Assembly: GCF_018882445.1 (NCBI RefSeq)
Contig: NZ_JACVOM010000003.1
Coordinates: 124,001 to 188,000, forward strand
Direction of reading: 5' to 3'
DNA from: Polynucleobacter sp. 15G-AUS-farblos
GTDB taxonomy: Bacteria > Pseudomonadota > Gammaproteobacteria > Burkholderiales > Burkholderiaceae
Length of the DNA stretch: 64,000 nt
The notes under the pieces were generated by a model. The model saw only the letters and a program-made list of their open reading frames with translations, was not told where the DNA came from and did not search any database. The position numbers and the translations under genes are program-made. Below are positions 34,859-44,851 of the stretch, one piece after another (positions within the stretch are counted from its first letter, which is position 1; each line of letters opens with the position of its first letter).

Positions 34859-36121
34859 ATGAACTTTACCCCGACTGAACTTGGTGCAAGCATTATTTTT
34901 GCGATTGCAGTTTTGCATACTTTTTGCACGAGTTACTTTGAAAAGCTTGCAAGTAAATCCGCCAGACATTCGGGTTTATTACACCTGCTAGGCGAGGTTG
35001 AAATCGTTTTTGGCTTCTGGGCAGCCATTCTCATTATTTTTATGAGCTTCAGCGATAGCTTAAATGCCGCTAAAGCGTTCCTGAATCAACGCAATTTTAA
35101 TGAGCCCTTATTTGTATTTGCCATCATGATCGTGGCAGGCAGCAAACCTATTCTGTACTTTGCAACACAAATACTGCATTACCTTGGTACTGCGCTGGAA
35201 GTACTATTGCGTATTCGAAGTGCGCCTGCTCTGTATTTCTTAACACTCGCCGTAACTCCTTTACTTGGCTCAGTGATCACAGAACCAGCAGCGATGACTT
35301 TGGCTGCATTTTTATTGCGCGATCTAGTTTATAAAAACAATCCATCTACTAAATTAATGTTCGGCACAATTGGCGTACTCTTTGTCAATATCTCTATTGG
35401 TGGAACACTCACCAATTTTGCTGCACCTCCAGTGCTCATGGTTGCTACTACCTGGAACTGGAGCTCGGCATTTATGTTAGCCAACTTTGGTATTGAGTCC
35501 TGCATTGCGATTTTCATCAATGCATTAGGTGTTACCTTGCTGTTTCATCGCGAGCTTGTTGATCCACAAGCTAGCAGCAAGCCCGCCAAAATTCCATTGG
35601 CTGTGATCTTGATGCATCTACTCTTCTTGCTGGGTGTTGTCGTATTTGCACATGATCCCATCATATTCATTTGGCTACTCCTGTTCTTTATTGGCTACGT
35701 TACCGCTTACCCGAAACATCAAAGTCCATTGATTTTGAAAGAGGCACTCTTAGTAGGATTCTTCTTGGGCGGTTTAGTAGTCTTGGGTGCATTACAAGGT
35801 TGGTGGCTACAACCTATTCTAGAAATGATGAGTCCAACCGCTGTCTTTTATGGCAGCCTAGCGCTTACCGCGATTACAGATAATGCTGCCTTAACGTATC
35901 TCGGCTCATTAGTCGCCGGTACCTCTCCAGAATTCAAGCTTGCCTTGGTGGGTGGTGCCGTAGCTGGTGGCGGCCTAACCGTGATTGCCAATGCCCCTAA
36001 CCCTGCCGGAATCGCTATTTTGCGCACTTACTTCCCCAATGGAGCTGTCTCAACGCTATATCTCTTGATTGCTGCCATACCGCCCACCTTGGTGGCAGTA
36101 GCAGCTTACCGACTCATGTAA
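34859..36121 (+). CDS. Putative Na+/H+ antiporter (Na_H_antiport_2 type)
   Basis: A 420-aa membrane protein with about ten to twelve helices, recognised as the poorly studied putative Na+/H+ antiporter family. Conserved blocks are LLGEVEIVFGFWAAILI, TPLLGSVITEPAAMTLAAFLLRD, VNISIGGTLTNFAAPPVLMVA and GAVAGGGLTVIANAPNPAGIAIL. The last, with Asn-Ala-Pro-Asn, is reminiscent of ion-site motifs in arsenite/NhaD-like carriers. Function is inferred from family naming only. Ends 56 bp before miaB. Confidence 0.82.
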   Translation: MNFTPTELGASIIFAIAVLHTFCTSYFEKLASKSARHSGLLHLLGEVEIVFGFWAAILIIFMSFSDSLNAAKAFLNQRNFNEPLFVFAIMIVAGSKPILYFATQILHYLGTALEVLLRIRSAPALYFLTLAVTPLLGSVITEPAAMTLAAFLLRDLVYKNNPSTKLMFGTIGVLFVNISIGGTLTNFAAPPVLMVATTWNWSSAFMLANFGIESCIAIFINALGVTLLFHRELVDPQASSKPAKIPLAVILMHLLFLLGVVVFAHDPIIFIWLLLFFIGYVTAYPKHQSPLILKEALLVGFFLGGLVVLGALQGWWLQPILEMMSPTAVFYGSLALTAITDNAALTYLGSLVAGTSPEFKLALVGGAVAGGGLTVIANAPNPAGIAILRTYFPNGAVSTLYLLIAAIPPTLVAVAAYRLM

Positions 36122-36177
36122 GTCCATATCCCGTAAAATCTAAGCTTCGCCCCCAGCTATAAACCTGAGAACGGCAT

Positions 36178-37530
36178 ATGAAAAAGCTTTATATCAAGAC
36201 CTTTGGTTGTCAAATGAACGAGTACGACTCGGGCAAAATGGCCGACCTTTTACATGCCGATGAAGGCATGGTGATGACCGATACACCCGAAGATGCAGAT
36301 GTGGTTCTTCTGAACACCTGCTCGATTCGAGAAAAAGCCGAAGATAAAGTCTTTTCTGATCTTGGACGCTTACGTGAACTCAAGAAATCAAAACCTGATT
36401 TATTGATTGGTGTCGGTGGCTGTGTCGCCAGCCAAGAAGGTCAACAAATTGTGAGTCGCGCACCTTATGTGGATGTGGTGTTTGGTCCACAGACATTGCA
36501 TCGTCTCTCTGACTTAATTGCGAAACGCCGTAAAACTGGCATCTCTCAAGTCGATACCTCTTTTCCAGAAATCGAAAAGTTTGACCACCTTCCAGCATCA
36601 CGTCAAACACGTGGCTCAGCCTATGTTTCCATCATGGAAGGCTGCTCTAAGTATTGCAGCTACTGCGTTGTTCCATATACCCGTGGCGAGGAAGTGTCAC
36701 GTCCATTTGAAGACGTCTTAACTGAAGTAGCTGGCCTCGCAAGTCAAGGCGTTAAAGAGATTGTCCTGCTAGGGCAAAACGTGAATGCCTATTTAGGCAA
36801 GATGGGTGACTCAGAGGAAATCGCTGACTTTGCCTTGCTGATTGAATACATCGCAGAAATTCCGGGAGTTGAGCGTATCCGCTTTACCACCAGCCATCCA
36901 AAAGAATTTACGCAACGTTTAATCGATGTCTACGCCAAAGTACCTAAGCTAGTGAGTCATTTGCACCTACCGGTTCAGCATGGCTCAGATGCCATGCTCT
37001 CGGCTATGAAACGCGGATACACGGCTCTAGAGTACAAGAGCATCATTCGCAAAATGCGTGCTGTGCGCCCAGATTTCACACTATCAAGCGACTTCATTGT
37101 GGGCTTTCCAGGTGAGACTGAGGCTGACTTTGAAAAACTGCTCAAGATGGTTCGCGATTTGGAGTTTGATAATAGCTTCTGCTTTATTTTCAGCCCACGC
37201 CCTGGCACGCCTGCGGCCAATCTCAACGATGACACGCCTTATGAAGTCAAGCTCAAACGTTTACAAACTTTATTAGCGCTGATTGAAGGCCAAGCCAATC
37301 ACATTAGCCAAAAAATGCTGGGGAATATCGAAAAGGTTCTTGTAGAGGGTTATGCAAAAGACGGCATTAATCTCCAAGGCCGCTGTGCAAATAATCGCGT
37401 GATTCATTTCACTGCAGCCGAGCAGGATGTAGAGGATTTAATTGGCAGCATGGTGGACATTGAAGTGACCGAGGCTCTCAATTACACCCTCAGAGGTGAA
37501 CTCATTAAAGTCCATGCCGCTTCCATCTAA
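36178..37530 (+). CDS. miaB: tRNA-2-methylthio-N6-dimethylallyladenosine synthase
   Basis: Radical-SAM methylthiotransferase that adds the 2-methylthio group to i6A37. The N-terminal UPF0004 domain has [15 protein letters not shown] and the three cluster Cys (TFGCQMN, LNTCSIR, GGCVASQ). The radical-SAM motif CSKYCSYC lies in [17 protein letters not shown] at about residue 155-170. A TRAM domain ends the protein. Length 450 aa is normal. It overlaps ybeY by 17 bp; the PhoH-like ybeZ gene normally between them is absent. Confidence 0.98.
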   Translation: MKKLYIKTFGCQMNEYDSGKMADLLHADEGMVMTDTPEDADVVLLNTCSIREKAEDKVFSDLGRLRELKKSKPDLLIGVGGCVASQEGQQIVSRAPYVDVVFGPQTLHRLSDLIAKRRKTGISQVDTSFPEIEKFDHLPASRQTRGSAYVSIMEGCSKYCSYCVVPYTRGEEVSRPFEDVLTEVAGLASQGVKEIVLLGQNVNAYLGKMGDSEEIADFALLIEYIAEIPGVERIRFTTSHPKEFTQRLIDVYAKVPKLVSHLHLPVQHGSDAMLSAMKRGYTALEYKSIIRKMRAVRPDFTLSSDFIVGFPGETEADFEKLLKMVRDLEFDNSFCFIFSPRPGTPAANLNDDTPYEVKLKRLQTLLALIEGQANHISQKMLGNIEKVLVEGYAKDGINLQGRCANNRVIHFTAAEQDVEDLIGSMVDIEVTEALNYTLRGELIKVHAASI

Positions 37531-37996
37531 ATCCAAACTTCTCATTGAGCTGCAATACGCTAGTCCAGCAATTGAAACAGCTCTAGCTGCACAAGCCTCA
37601 GCGAATCTCATCAAGAAATGGGTCAAGGCGGCTAGCCCTCAAAACGGTCAACTGACACTGCGGTTTGTGAATACGGCCGAGGGGAAAAAATTGAACTTTG
37701 CTTTTCGGAAAAAGGATAAAGCAACTAATGTGCTGACCTTCCCTTACGAATTTGGCAAATCACATGTGCATGCCGATATTATTTTTTGCCTTCCAGTACT
37801 CCAAAAAGAAGCCAAAGAGCAGGGCAAAACCCTGAGAGCCCATCTAGCCCATCTCATTGTGCATGGCTGCCTGCACGCCCAAGCCTATGATCACGAAAGC
37901 AAGAAGGATGCACAAAAGATGGAAGTACTCGAAGTGCAAATTCTGAAAAGATTGGGTTTTCCTAATCCCTATTTAGATAGCCAAGCAGATCACTAA
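37514..37996 (+). CDS. ybeY: Endoribonuclease YbeY
   Basis: Metal-dependent RNase for 16S rRNA maturation and ribosome quality control. The zinc motif HxxxHxxxxxH appears as [20 protein letters not shown] at about residues 117-136. NVLTFPYEF and HADIIFC are the upstream conserved strands. ATG at 37514 is preferred to a GTG at 37496 because the longer form would deepen the overlap with miaB and adds unrelated residues. The resulting 160 aa is normal. HADIIFC replaces the usual LGDIVIC, a mild variant. Confidence 0.95.
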   Translation: MPLPSKSKLLIELQYASPAIETALAAQASANLIKKWVKAASPQNGQLTLRFVNTAEGKKLNFAFRKKDKATNVLTFPYEFGKSHVHADIIFCLPVLQKEAKEQGKTLRAHLAHLIVHGCLHAQAYDHESKKDAQKMEVLEVQILKRLGFPNPYLDSQADH

Positions 37997-38052
37997 ACAA
38001 CATTTACACGTTCAATTGAAAAATTGACATATTTCTACGCTATTCTTTCCAT

Positions 38053-38892
38053 ATGCCCGACCCCAATAAATCCCTATTAAATCGCCTTGCCGATTTTTTA
38101 ACGCCACAACCAACCAGTCCAACTGAGCGTCGCCAAGAACTGATTGAGACCTTGAGAGAGGCGCAGTCTGAGGGCTTGATTGATGCAGATGCCCTCTCCA
38201 TGATCGAAGGTGTATTTCAAGTAGGGCAACTTTGTGCACGCGACATCCTTGTACCTCGCGCCCAAATTGATTGGATTGACATCAATCGCAGTCTCGCGGA
38301 AATTATTCAAAGCGTCATTGAGGCGGCACACTCACGCTTCCCCGTTTATGAAGGTAGCAAAGACAATGTCATCGGCATTCTTTTAGCGAAAGACCTTTTA
38401 CGCCATGCCACTGAAAAAGATTTTCAAGTACGAGATTGGTTAAGGCCTGCTGTTTTCATTCCAGAATCTAAACGTCTCAGTGTTTTACTGCGAGACTTTA
38501 AGGACAATCGCAATCATCTCGCCATTGTGGTTGATGAATACAGTGGCGTAGCTGGCATCATTACCATTGAAGATGTTCTAGAGCAGATCGTGGGCGATAT
38601 TGAAGACGAGCACGATATTGATGAAGAGGCAGATAACCTCATCGCTCTCGATAACGGCGATATTCGGGTCAAGGGTATTACAGAGCTTGATCAATTCAAT
38701 GAGGCGCTAGGCACGCAATTTGCCGAAGAGGATATTGAAACGGTTGCCGGCCTAGTAATTCAACATTTAGGTAGAGTTCCCAAAGTGAGTGAATTGATCA
38801 AAATCGACGGGATTGAGTTTGAAATATTGCGTGCAGATCCACGTCAAATTCATATTCTGCTTGCACGTCAAATTCCCAAAAAAGCTGATTGA
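38053..38892 (+). CDS. corC: HlyC/CorC-family CBS-domain protein
   Basis: Soluble CorC/YbeX-type protein without the N-terminal DUF21 membrane domain. Tandem CBS domains cover about residues 60-190 (ARDILVPRAQIDWIDINRS, SRFPVYEGSKDNVIGILLAKDLL, LAIVVDEYSGVAGIITIEDVLEQIVGDIEDEHD), followed by a CorC_HlyC transporter-associated domain. YbeX is implicated in ribosome metabolism and magnesium homeostasis. The gene lies in the conserved order ybeY-corC-lnt. Length 279 aa is normal. Confidence 0.95.
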   Translation: MPDPNKSLLNRLADFLTPQPTSPTERRQELIETLREAQSEGLIDADALSMIEGVFQVGQLCARDILVPRAQIDWIDINRSLAEIIQSVIEAAHSRFPVYEGSKDNVIGILLAKDLLRHATEKDFQVRDWLRPAVFIPESKRLSVLLRDFKDNRNHLAIVVDEYSGVAGIITIEDVLEQIVGDIEDEHDIDEEADNLIALDNGDIRVKGITELDQFNEALGTQFAEEDIETVAGLVIQHLGRVPKVSELIKIDGIEFEILRADPRQIHILLARQIPKKAD

Positions 38893-40427
38893 GATTTATC
38901 TTGAATGATCAGATGGTTCGAGGTCGTCGGCAAAGTATTCACTTTTTAGCACTATTCATATTAGGCGCGATTCTGGCTGGCGTTGCTGAATTACCCTATG
39001 GTGGCTGGATTCAAATTCCAATCCTCAGTGCAATTTGGTGGTGGCTCAATCGTGAAAATCAGAATTCAGTAAAACATCTATTTGCTTCTGGCCTGATCTT
39101 TGGTTTGGGCTACTTCGTTATTGGCTTGTGGTGGATCTATATCAGTTTGCATGATGTGGGCGGTATGAATGCAGCACTCTCATGTATGGCAGTGTTCTTG
39201 TTGTCCGCCTATATGGCTTTGTACTTTGGACTTGCCACCTTACCACTTACACTCTTTCATAAGACACGCTATGTAGGCTTTTTCTTAGCATCTAGTTGGG
39301 TAGTTATGGAATATTTACGGGGCTACATCTTTACAGGATTTCCCTGGATGGGTTTGGCTGAAAGTCAAGTGAATGGCCCTTTTGCAGTTATTGCTCCTTA
39401 CTTTGGCGGTCTTGCTTGCACCTTTTTGCTGGTCTTTATTTCTTGGCAGATATTGCAACTCAAGAAAGATACTTTAGCTAGCACTAGCTCGCTGATCCTA
39501 GTAATTGCATTGACTGTACTTTCAAGTTTATGGAGCTTTACTAAGCCTATTGGCGACCCTATCAGAGTGGAATTAATTCAGGGCAATTTCGCCCAAAGCA
39601 TGATCTTCAAACCAGAAGGTATTCTCAAGCAAATTGAGTTTTACTTTGCTGCCATGTCTAAATCAAAAGCTGAGTTGATCATTGCCCCAGAAACTGCTTT
39701 TCCCTGGCCAGAAAGTAATTTGCCTAGTGGAACCCTAGAAACTCTTCAAAATCATGTAGATCAGCAAGGAAATAATTTATTGTTTGGAGTGATTGGTAGA
39801 CATGTGAACCCAAAAATGGGTAGAGAGTTTTCTAATCGCGCCTTAGGTCTTTCACCCTCAAATCCACCTTATCTCTATGATAAAAATCACCTAGTGCCAT
39901 TTGGGGAATTTATACCTCCAGGATTTCGCTGGTTTGTAAATGCCTTTAGTGTTCCCCTAAGTGATTTTGCTAGAGGAGGGGAAGATCAAGAAAATTTCTT
40001 GATACAAAGACCGAATCAAGAACCCATCTTTGCTGCAATCACTATCTGCTACGAAGATGTCTTTGGTGGAGAATTGGCTAGCCGTATTCGCAACAGCAGC
40101 ACCCCGACTAATATATTAATTAATCTGACCAACTTAGCTTGGTTTGGTGAATCACAGGCTTCATCACAACAATTACGCTTATCTCAGCTTCGCTCCCTAG
40201 AGACAGGGCTTCCTGCGCTGAGGGCAACTAATACTGGCATTACCTCTGTTTTAGACTCCAATGGAAAAGTATTAACATCGCTCCCTGAATTTACTCAGGC
40301 CAGTCTCATTACCCAAGTACAGGCCTATACAGGCAAAACACCATATGTGCGCTGGGGAGATTTACCGATTTTGAGCCTTTCCTGCATCCTACTGATCTGG
40401 GGCCTCATTCGCTATCGTCGTTTTTAG
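38889..40427 (+). CDS. lnt: Apolipoprotein N-acyltransferase
   Basis: Inner-membrane enzyme that adds the third acyl chain to lipoproteins. An N-terminal membrane region (about residues 15-215) is followed by a periplasmic nitrilase-like domain with catalytic Glu (IAPETAFPWP), Lys (YDKNHLVPFGEF) and Cys (AITICYEDVFGGE), and a final helix. The start is uncertain: a TTG at 38889 overlaps the corC stop, while ATG at 38913 (MVRGRRQS) is an equally good choice; neither has a clear ribosome-binding site. About 504-512 aa is normal. Confidence 0.96.
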   Translation: MRFILNDQMVRGRRQSIHFLALFILGAILAGVAELPYGGWIQIPILSAIWWWLNRENQNSVKHLFASGLIFGLGYFVIGLWWIYISLHDVGGMNAALSCMAVFLLSAYMALYFGLATLPLTLFHKTRYVGFFLASSWVVMEYLRGYIFTGFPWMGLAESQVNGPFAVIAPYFGGLACTFLLVFISWQILQLKKDTLASTSSLILVIALTVLSSLWSFTKPIGDPIRVELIQGNFAQSMIFKPEGILKQIEFYFAAMSKSKAELIIAPETAFPWPESNLPSGTLETLQNHVDQQGNNLLFGVIGRHVNPKMGREFSNRALGLSPSNPPYLYDKNHLVPFGEFIPPGFRWFVNAFSVPLSDFARGGEDQENFLIQRPNQEPIFAAITICYEDVFGGELASRIRNSSTPTNILINLTNLAWFGESQASSQQLRLSQLRSLETGLPALRATNTGITSVLDSNGKVLTSLPEFTQASLITQVQAYTGKTPYVRWGDLPILSLSCILLIWGLIRYRRF

Positions 40428-40487
40428 TCAGTTTTAGCGCCTGAGCTCCTCTAGCCATGTAAAATCAATGGCTTAGCCAGGTTAATC

Positions 40488-41372
40488 ATGCTTACTTTTC
40501 AGCAAATCATTCTCAAACTCCAAGATTATTGGGACCAACAAGGTTGTGCCCTATTGCAGCCTATTGACCTTGAGGTCGGCGCAGGCACATCCCATACCGC
40601 TACCTTCTTAAGGGCTATTGGTCCCGAGCCATGGAAAGCAGCTTACGTTCAGCCATCCCGCAGACCTAAAGATGGTCGCTATGGTGAAAACCCAAATCGC
40701 TTGCAACACTACTATCAATATCAAGTTGTTTTAAAACCAGCTCCAGAAAATATTCTCGAGCTCTATCTTGGATCGCTTGCTGCTCTAGGTCTTGATCTCA
40801 AAGAAAACGATGTGCGCTTTGTAGAAGACGATTGGGAAAACCCAACCTTAGGTGCATGGGGATTGGGTTGGGAAGTTTGGCTCAACGGAATGGAAGTAAC
40901 CCAATTTACCTACTTCCAGCAGGTGGGCGGCCTTGATTGCAAGCCGGTACTCGGAGAAATTACTTACGGTATCGAACGACTGGCAATGTATATTCAAAAT
41001 TGCTCCAACGTATATGACCTCGTATGGGCAGATGGCATCTCTTATGGTGATGTGTATCACCAAAATGAAGTGGAGCAGTCTTGCTATAACTTTGAACACT
41101 CAAACACTGATCTGCTCTTTGCTAATTTTGCAAACTATGAAAGCGAAGCGAAGCGACTCATGGAAGTACCGCTAGCATTGCCTGCATACGAAATGGTTCT
41201 CAAAGCAGCTCACACATTTAATCTCTTAGATGCCCGTGGCGCTATCTCTGTAACTGAACGTGCTGCTTATATTGGTCGCATCCGCAATCTTTCTCGCGCC
41301 GTTGCTCAAGCGTATTTTGAATCCCGAGAAAAACTTGGATTTCCAATGTGCCAACGCTCAGTCAAGGCATAA
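40488..41372 (+). CDS. glyQ: Glycyl-tRNA synthetase alpha subunit
   Basis: Catalytic alpha chain of the bacterial alpha2-beta2 class II synthetase. The N-terminus [24 protein letters not shown], motif 2 region [32 protein letters not shown] and the class II motif 3-like [11 protein letters not shown] are diagnostic. Length 294 aa is normal. It lies 60 bp after lnt and 13 bp before glyS, its partner. Confidence 0.98.
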   Translation: MLTFQQIILKLQDYWDQQGCALLQPIDLEVGAGTSHTATFLRAIGPEPWKAAYVQPSRRPKDGRYGENPNRLQHYYQYQVVLKPAPENILELYLGSLAALGLDLKENDVRFVEDDWENPTLGAWGLGWEVWLNGMEVTQFTYFQQVGGLDCKPVLGEITYGIERLAMYIQNCSNVYDLVWADGISYGDVYHQNEVEQSCYNFEHSNTDLLFANFANYESEAKRLMEVPLALPAYEMVLKAAHTFNLLDARGAISVTERAAYIGRIRNLSRAVAQAYFESREKLGFPMCQRSVKA

Positions 41373-41385
41373 GCAAGAGCTATCT

Positions 41386-43524
41386 ATGAGTACATCCCAT
41401 TCACTTTCACAATCAGCCAATCTGTTGATTGAAGTATTTACAGAAGAATTACCTCCAAAATCCCTTCGCCGTCTTGGCGATGCCTTTAGCGAGGGCATCT
41501 TTACTGCACTGAAGGCTGCTGGACTAACCAGCGCCTCTTCTCAAGTTACTGGCTTTGCAACCCCCCGTCGTCTGGCAGTGTTGATTACGGATGTGTTGGC
41601 GCAAGCGCCTGACTATCCAGTCCGTGAAAAATTATTACCGACGAGTATTGCATTTGATGCCGAAGGCAAAGCTACAGCGCCATTACTGAAAAAATTGGGC
41701 GCTCTCGGCTATGCGGATATTGATTTATCCAGCCTAGAAAAAGCCGGTGAGGGTAAAAACGAAGCGCTGTATCTCAATGTAGTCGCTAAAGGGGCTGCGT
41801 TAGAACAGACTGCACAAACCGCTCTAGAGCAAACCTTAAATAAATTACCGATTGCCAAAATGATGCACTACCAAGTGCAGCAAAAGAATAGCAGCTTGGC
41901 TGATGTGCAATTTGCTCGACCAGCCCATCGCATTATTGCCCTACACGGCAGCAACACTCTCAATCTGAGTAGCTTAGGTATTGATGCAAGTAATCAAACA
42001 GAGGGCCATCGTTTTTTAGCGCCTGGCGTATTAAGCATTGCTAATGCAGATCAATATGAGGCTGACCTAGAAGCTAAAGCCAAAGTCATTCCAAGTTTTA
42101 ATAAGCGTCGCGCCCAAATTGAAGCGGCATTATTAAAGTCTGCTGGGGATGATTTGGTATTGATGCCAGACAGCCTTCTAGATGAGGTCACCGCATTAGT
42201 TGAGTGGCCTGCAATTTATACCTGTCACTTTGATCAAGAGTTCTTAGAAGTTCCGCAAGAATGTTTGATTTTGACCATGCAAACAAATCAAAAATACTTT
42301 GCACTAACTGATAAGCAAGGCAAATTACGTAATCGTTTCTTGATTGTTTCTAATATTGAAACTTCAAAACCTGATGCCATTATCTCTGGTAATGAACGCG
42401 TCGTTCGTCCACGCCTCTCCGATGCCCGCTTTTTCTTCACTCAAGATCAAAAGCGTCCTTTAGCATCTCGTGTAGCGGATCTAGGTAAGGTGGTTTATCA
42501 CAACCAATTAGGCAATCAACTCGATCGCACCAAGCGAGTTCAAGGCATTGCTACTGGAATCGCAAAGCATCTAGGTGCAGATGAGAAGCTTGCCCATCGC
42601 GCAGCAGAAATAGCCAAGACAGACTTACTCACCGATATGGTGGGTGAGTTCCCTGAGCTCCAAGGCATTATGGGCAACTACTATGCCAAGCATGATGGTG
42701 AACACGCTGAAGTAGCTGCTGCTTGTAGCGAACACTATATGCCGCGCTTTGCTGGGGACACTTTGCCACTCAGCAAAACCGGCACTATTTTGGCCATTGC
42801 TGACAAGCTAGAAACCTTAGTCGGAATTTGGGGAGTAGGTCTGGCTCCAACTGGAGACAAAGATCCCTATGCGCTGCGCCGTCATGCCTTAGGTATTTGC
42901 CGCCTGCTCTTGGAAAAGAATCTTTCCTTGAATCTGCCAGAGTTAATTGAACTTGCCCGTGCACAGTTCCCACAAAAAGAAGTTCAAGAAAAAGCGCAGG
43001 TCGCTGATATTTACGCCTTTATCATTGATCGCTTACGTGCCTATTTGCGCGACCAATCTGTTGCTGGAACGCCTTTTACCAGCGCTGAAATTGATGCAGT
43101 ACTCAGCCAATCTCCCGCACAGATTAATGATTTGATTACACGCTTAAGCGCTCTTCGTGAATTTAACGCTTTGCCTCAAGCTGCTCAGCTTGCGGCAGCC
43201 AATAAGCGCATTAGTAATATCTTGAAAAAGACGACTACTGCTATTCCTGCGGCTTGCTCTATTAAGTTATTACAGATACCGGCGGAGTCTACTCTTTACC
43301 AGGCTCTAGAAGCAGCGACTCCAGCCCTTGATGCAGCATACGAAAAACGTCAATTTGTAGAACTCCTCAAAGCATTGGTCGCTTTAAGTGAGCCGATTGA
43401 CCAGTTCTTTGCAGATGTGATGGTCATGGATCCAAATCCTGAGTTACGTGACAATCGTCTTGCACTCTTGCAACAACTTCACCAGAAAATGAATCTCGTT
43501 GCCGATCTCGGCAAATTAGCATGA
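41386..43524 (+). CDS. glyS: Glycyl-tRNA synthetase beta subunit
   Basis: Beta chain for tRNA binding. NLLIEVFTEELPPKSLRRLGDAF at the start, GFATPRRLAVLI, ECLILTMQTNQKYFAL and the HD-domain-like MVGEFPELQGIMGNYYA, then a DALR-type anticodon-binding C-terminus. The open frame extends back into glyQ to 41260, but ATG at 41386 gives the family N-terminus and follows the glyQ stop. The resulting 712 aa is normal. Its stop overlaps the gmhB start as ATGA. Confidence 0.97.
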   Translation: MSTSHSLSQSANLLIEVFTEELPPKSLRRLGDAFSEGIFTALKAAGLTSASSQVTGFATPRRLAVLITDVLAQAPDYPVREKLLPTSIAFDAEGKATAPLLKKLGALGYADIDLSSLEKAGEGKNEALYLNVVAKGAALEQTAQTALEQTLNKLPIAKMMHYQVQQKNSSLADVQFARPAHRIIALHGSNTLNLSSLGIDASNQTEGHRFLAPGVLSIANADQYEADLEAKAKVIPSFNKRRAQIEAALLKSAGDDLVLMPDSLLDEVTALVEWPAIYTCHFDQEFLEVPQECLILTMQTNQKYFALTDKQGKLRNRFLIVSNIETSKPDAIISGNERVVRPRLSDARFFFTQDQKRPLASRVADLGKVVYHNQLGNQLDRTKRVQGIATGIAKHLGADEKLAHRAAEIAKTDLLTDMVGEFPELQGIMGNYYAKHDGEHAEVAAACSEHYMPRFAGDTLPLSKTGTILAIADKLETLVGIWGVGLAPTGDKDPYALRRHALGICRLLLEKNLSLNLPELIELARAQFPQKEVQEKAQVADIYAFIIDRLRAYLRDQSVAGTPFTSAEIDAVLSQSPAQINDLITRLSALREFNALPQAAQLAAANKRISNILKKTTTAIPAACSIKLLQIPAESTLYQALEAATPALDAAYEKRQFVELLKALVALSEPIDQFFADVMVMDPNPELRDNRLALLQQLHQKMNLVADLGKLA

Positions 43525-44093
43525 GCTTGAGCTCTTCTAAACTTATCATCCTGGATCGCGATGGCGTGATCAATGAAGATCGTGATGATTATGTGAAGTC
43601 TGTTGATGAATGGATTCCCCTTCCTGGCAGCCTAGAGGCGATAGCACTCCTCAATCAAGCTGGTTACCAAATTGCCATCGCAACGAATCAATCTGGTTTA
43701 TCGAGAGGCTATTTCACGATCAATGATTTGCATGCAATGCATAGCAAGATGGATAAGCTACTCAAACCTTTGGGTGGTCACATCGATAGCATTTTCTTTT
43801 GCCCTCATATGGACTCTCATGGCTGCGACTGTCGCAAACCCCTCCCTGGTTTAATGAAAGAAATCGCACTCCGATATAAAAAATCAGATAGCAATACCCC
43901 CCTGATGGGTGTACCGATTGTGGGTGACTCCTTGCGCGATCTCCAGGCCGGTATCGCCTTAGGTGCATTACCCCACCTAGTGCTGACCGGCAAGGGTCAA
44001 AAGACTTTAGATAAGGGCGCTCTGCCCGAGGGCACACAAATACATGCTGATCTGCTGGCTTTCGCCCATGCAATGTTAGAAGATAAGGCCTAA
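43521..44093 (+). CDS. gmhB: D-glycero-beta-D-manno-heptose-1,7-bisphosphate 7-phosphatase
   Basis: HAD-superfamily phosphatase in ADP-heptose synthesis for LPS core. The motif I is LIILDRDGVINED with both catalytic Asp, IAIATNQSGLSRG is motif II, and MVGDSLRDLQAG-like (VPIVGDSLRDLQAGI) is motif IV. The zinc-binding loop typical of GmhB is present as FCPHMDSHGCDCRKP. Length 190 aa is normal. It overlaps glyS by 4 bp and precedes plsC by 4 bp. Supplies precursor for WaaF encoded at 10.2 kb. Confidence 0.95.
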   Translation: MSLSSSKLIILDRDGVINEDRDDYVKSVDEWIPLPGSLEAIALLNQAGYQIAIATNQSGLSRGYFTINDLHAMHSKMDKLLKPLGGHIDSIFFCPHMDSHGCDCRKPLPGLMKEIALRYKKSDSNTPLMGVPIVGDSLRDLQAGIALGALPHLVLTGKGQKTLDKGALPEGTQIHADLLAFAHAMLEDKA

Positions 44094-44097
44094 AGAA

Positions 44098-44832
44098 ATG
44101 ACATTGATACGCTCCACTCTCTTTGCTGTATTTCTGCTTATCTTCACACCGATCTGGTCGGTACTGTGCTTACTGACCTTCCCATTTCTGAGTCCAGAAA
44201 ATCGCTATAGCTTCATTGGCATCTGGAACAAGGTCGTTATTTTTGTTCTTCAGCACTTATGCGGAATTCATTATGAAATTCGTGGTATGGAGCACATGAA
44301 AGCGGTGTTGAGCGAGCCGGTGGTCATTCTCAGTAAGCACCAGTCTGCTTACGAAACGATTGCTTATATTGCCTTGCTGCCAAAACAACTCTGTTTTGTA
44401 TTCAAACGCGAGTTACTCTGGATTCCATTTTTTGGTTGGGCTTTAGCCTTATTGAAAATGATTCATATCAATCGCGCTAGCAAGCAAACCGCTGCTATTT
44501 CAGTAGCCAGTCAAGGCCGCAAGCGCTTGGGCGAAGGTAAGTGGATCATGCTCTTCCCTGAAGGAACCAGAACACCAATAGGCTCGAATAAGCCATACCG
44601 TAAAGGAGGTGCTCGACTTGCCAGTGCTACCGGCGCCCTGGTGATTCCGATTGCTCACAACGCAGGACGCTTCTGGCCTAAGAATAGCTTTCTGAAAAAG
44701 CCTGGAACAGTCATTTTCTCGATTGGGCCTGCAATACGTTCCGACGGAAAGTCTGCCGAGCAATTACAGCAAGAAGTTGAGGGTTGGATTGAAACCGAAA
44801 TGCGGGTGATTGACCCTAGTGCTTACACATAA
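44098..44832 (+). CDS. plsC: 1-acylglycerol-3-phosphate O-acyltransferase
   Basis: Membrane acyltransferase making phosphatidic acid. An N-terminal hydrophobic anchor (TLFAVFLLIFTPIWSVLCLLTF) is followed by motif I SKHQSAYETIA, where the family HX4D reads HX4E, a variant that is regular in this subgroup. LCFVFKRELLWIPFFGW, INR and LFPEGTRTPIG complete the motifs. Length 244 aa is normal. Last gene of the rightward miaB-plsC series and convergent with rsmA. Confidence 0.93.
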   Translation: MTLIRSTLFAVFLLIFTPIWSVLCLLTFPFLSPENRYSFIGIWNKVVIFVLQHLCGIHYEIRGMEHMKAVLSEPVVILSKHQSAYETIAYIALLPKQLCFVFKRELLWIPFFGWALALLKMIHINRASKQTAAISVASQGRKRLGEGKWIMLFPEGTRTPIGSNKPYRKGGARLASATGALVIPIAHNAGRFWPKNSFLKKPGTVIFSIGPAIRSDGKSAEQLQQEVEGWIETEMRVIDPSAYT

Positions 44833-44851
44833 GAGTTAAGACTCTACTGCA

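Noticed and set aside
44832..44845. AGAGT-taag-ACTCT hairpin between plsC and rsmA
   Set aside because: A 5-bp AT-containing stem with no U-run on either strand is too weak to call a terminator.
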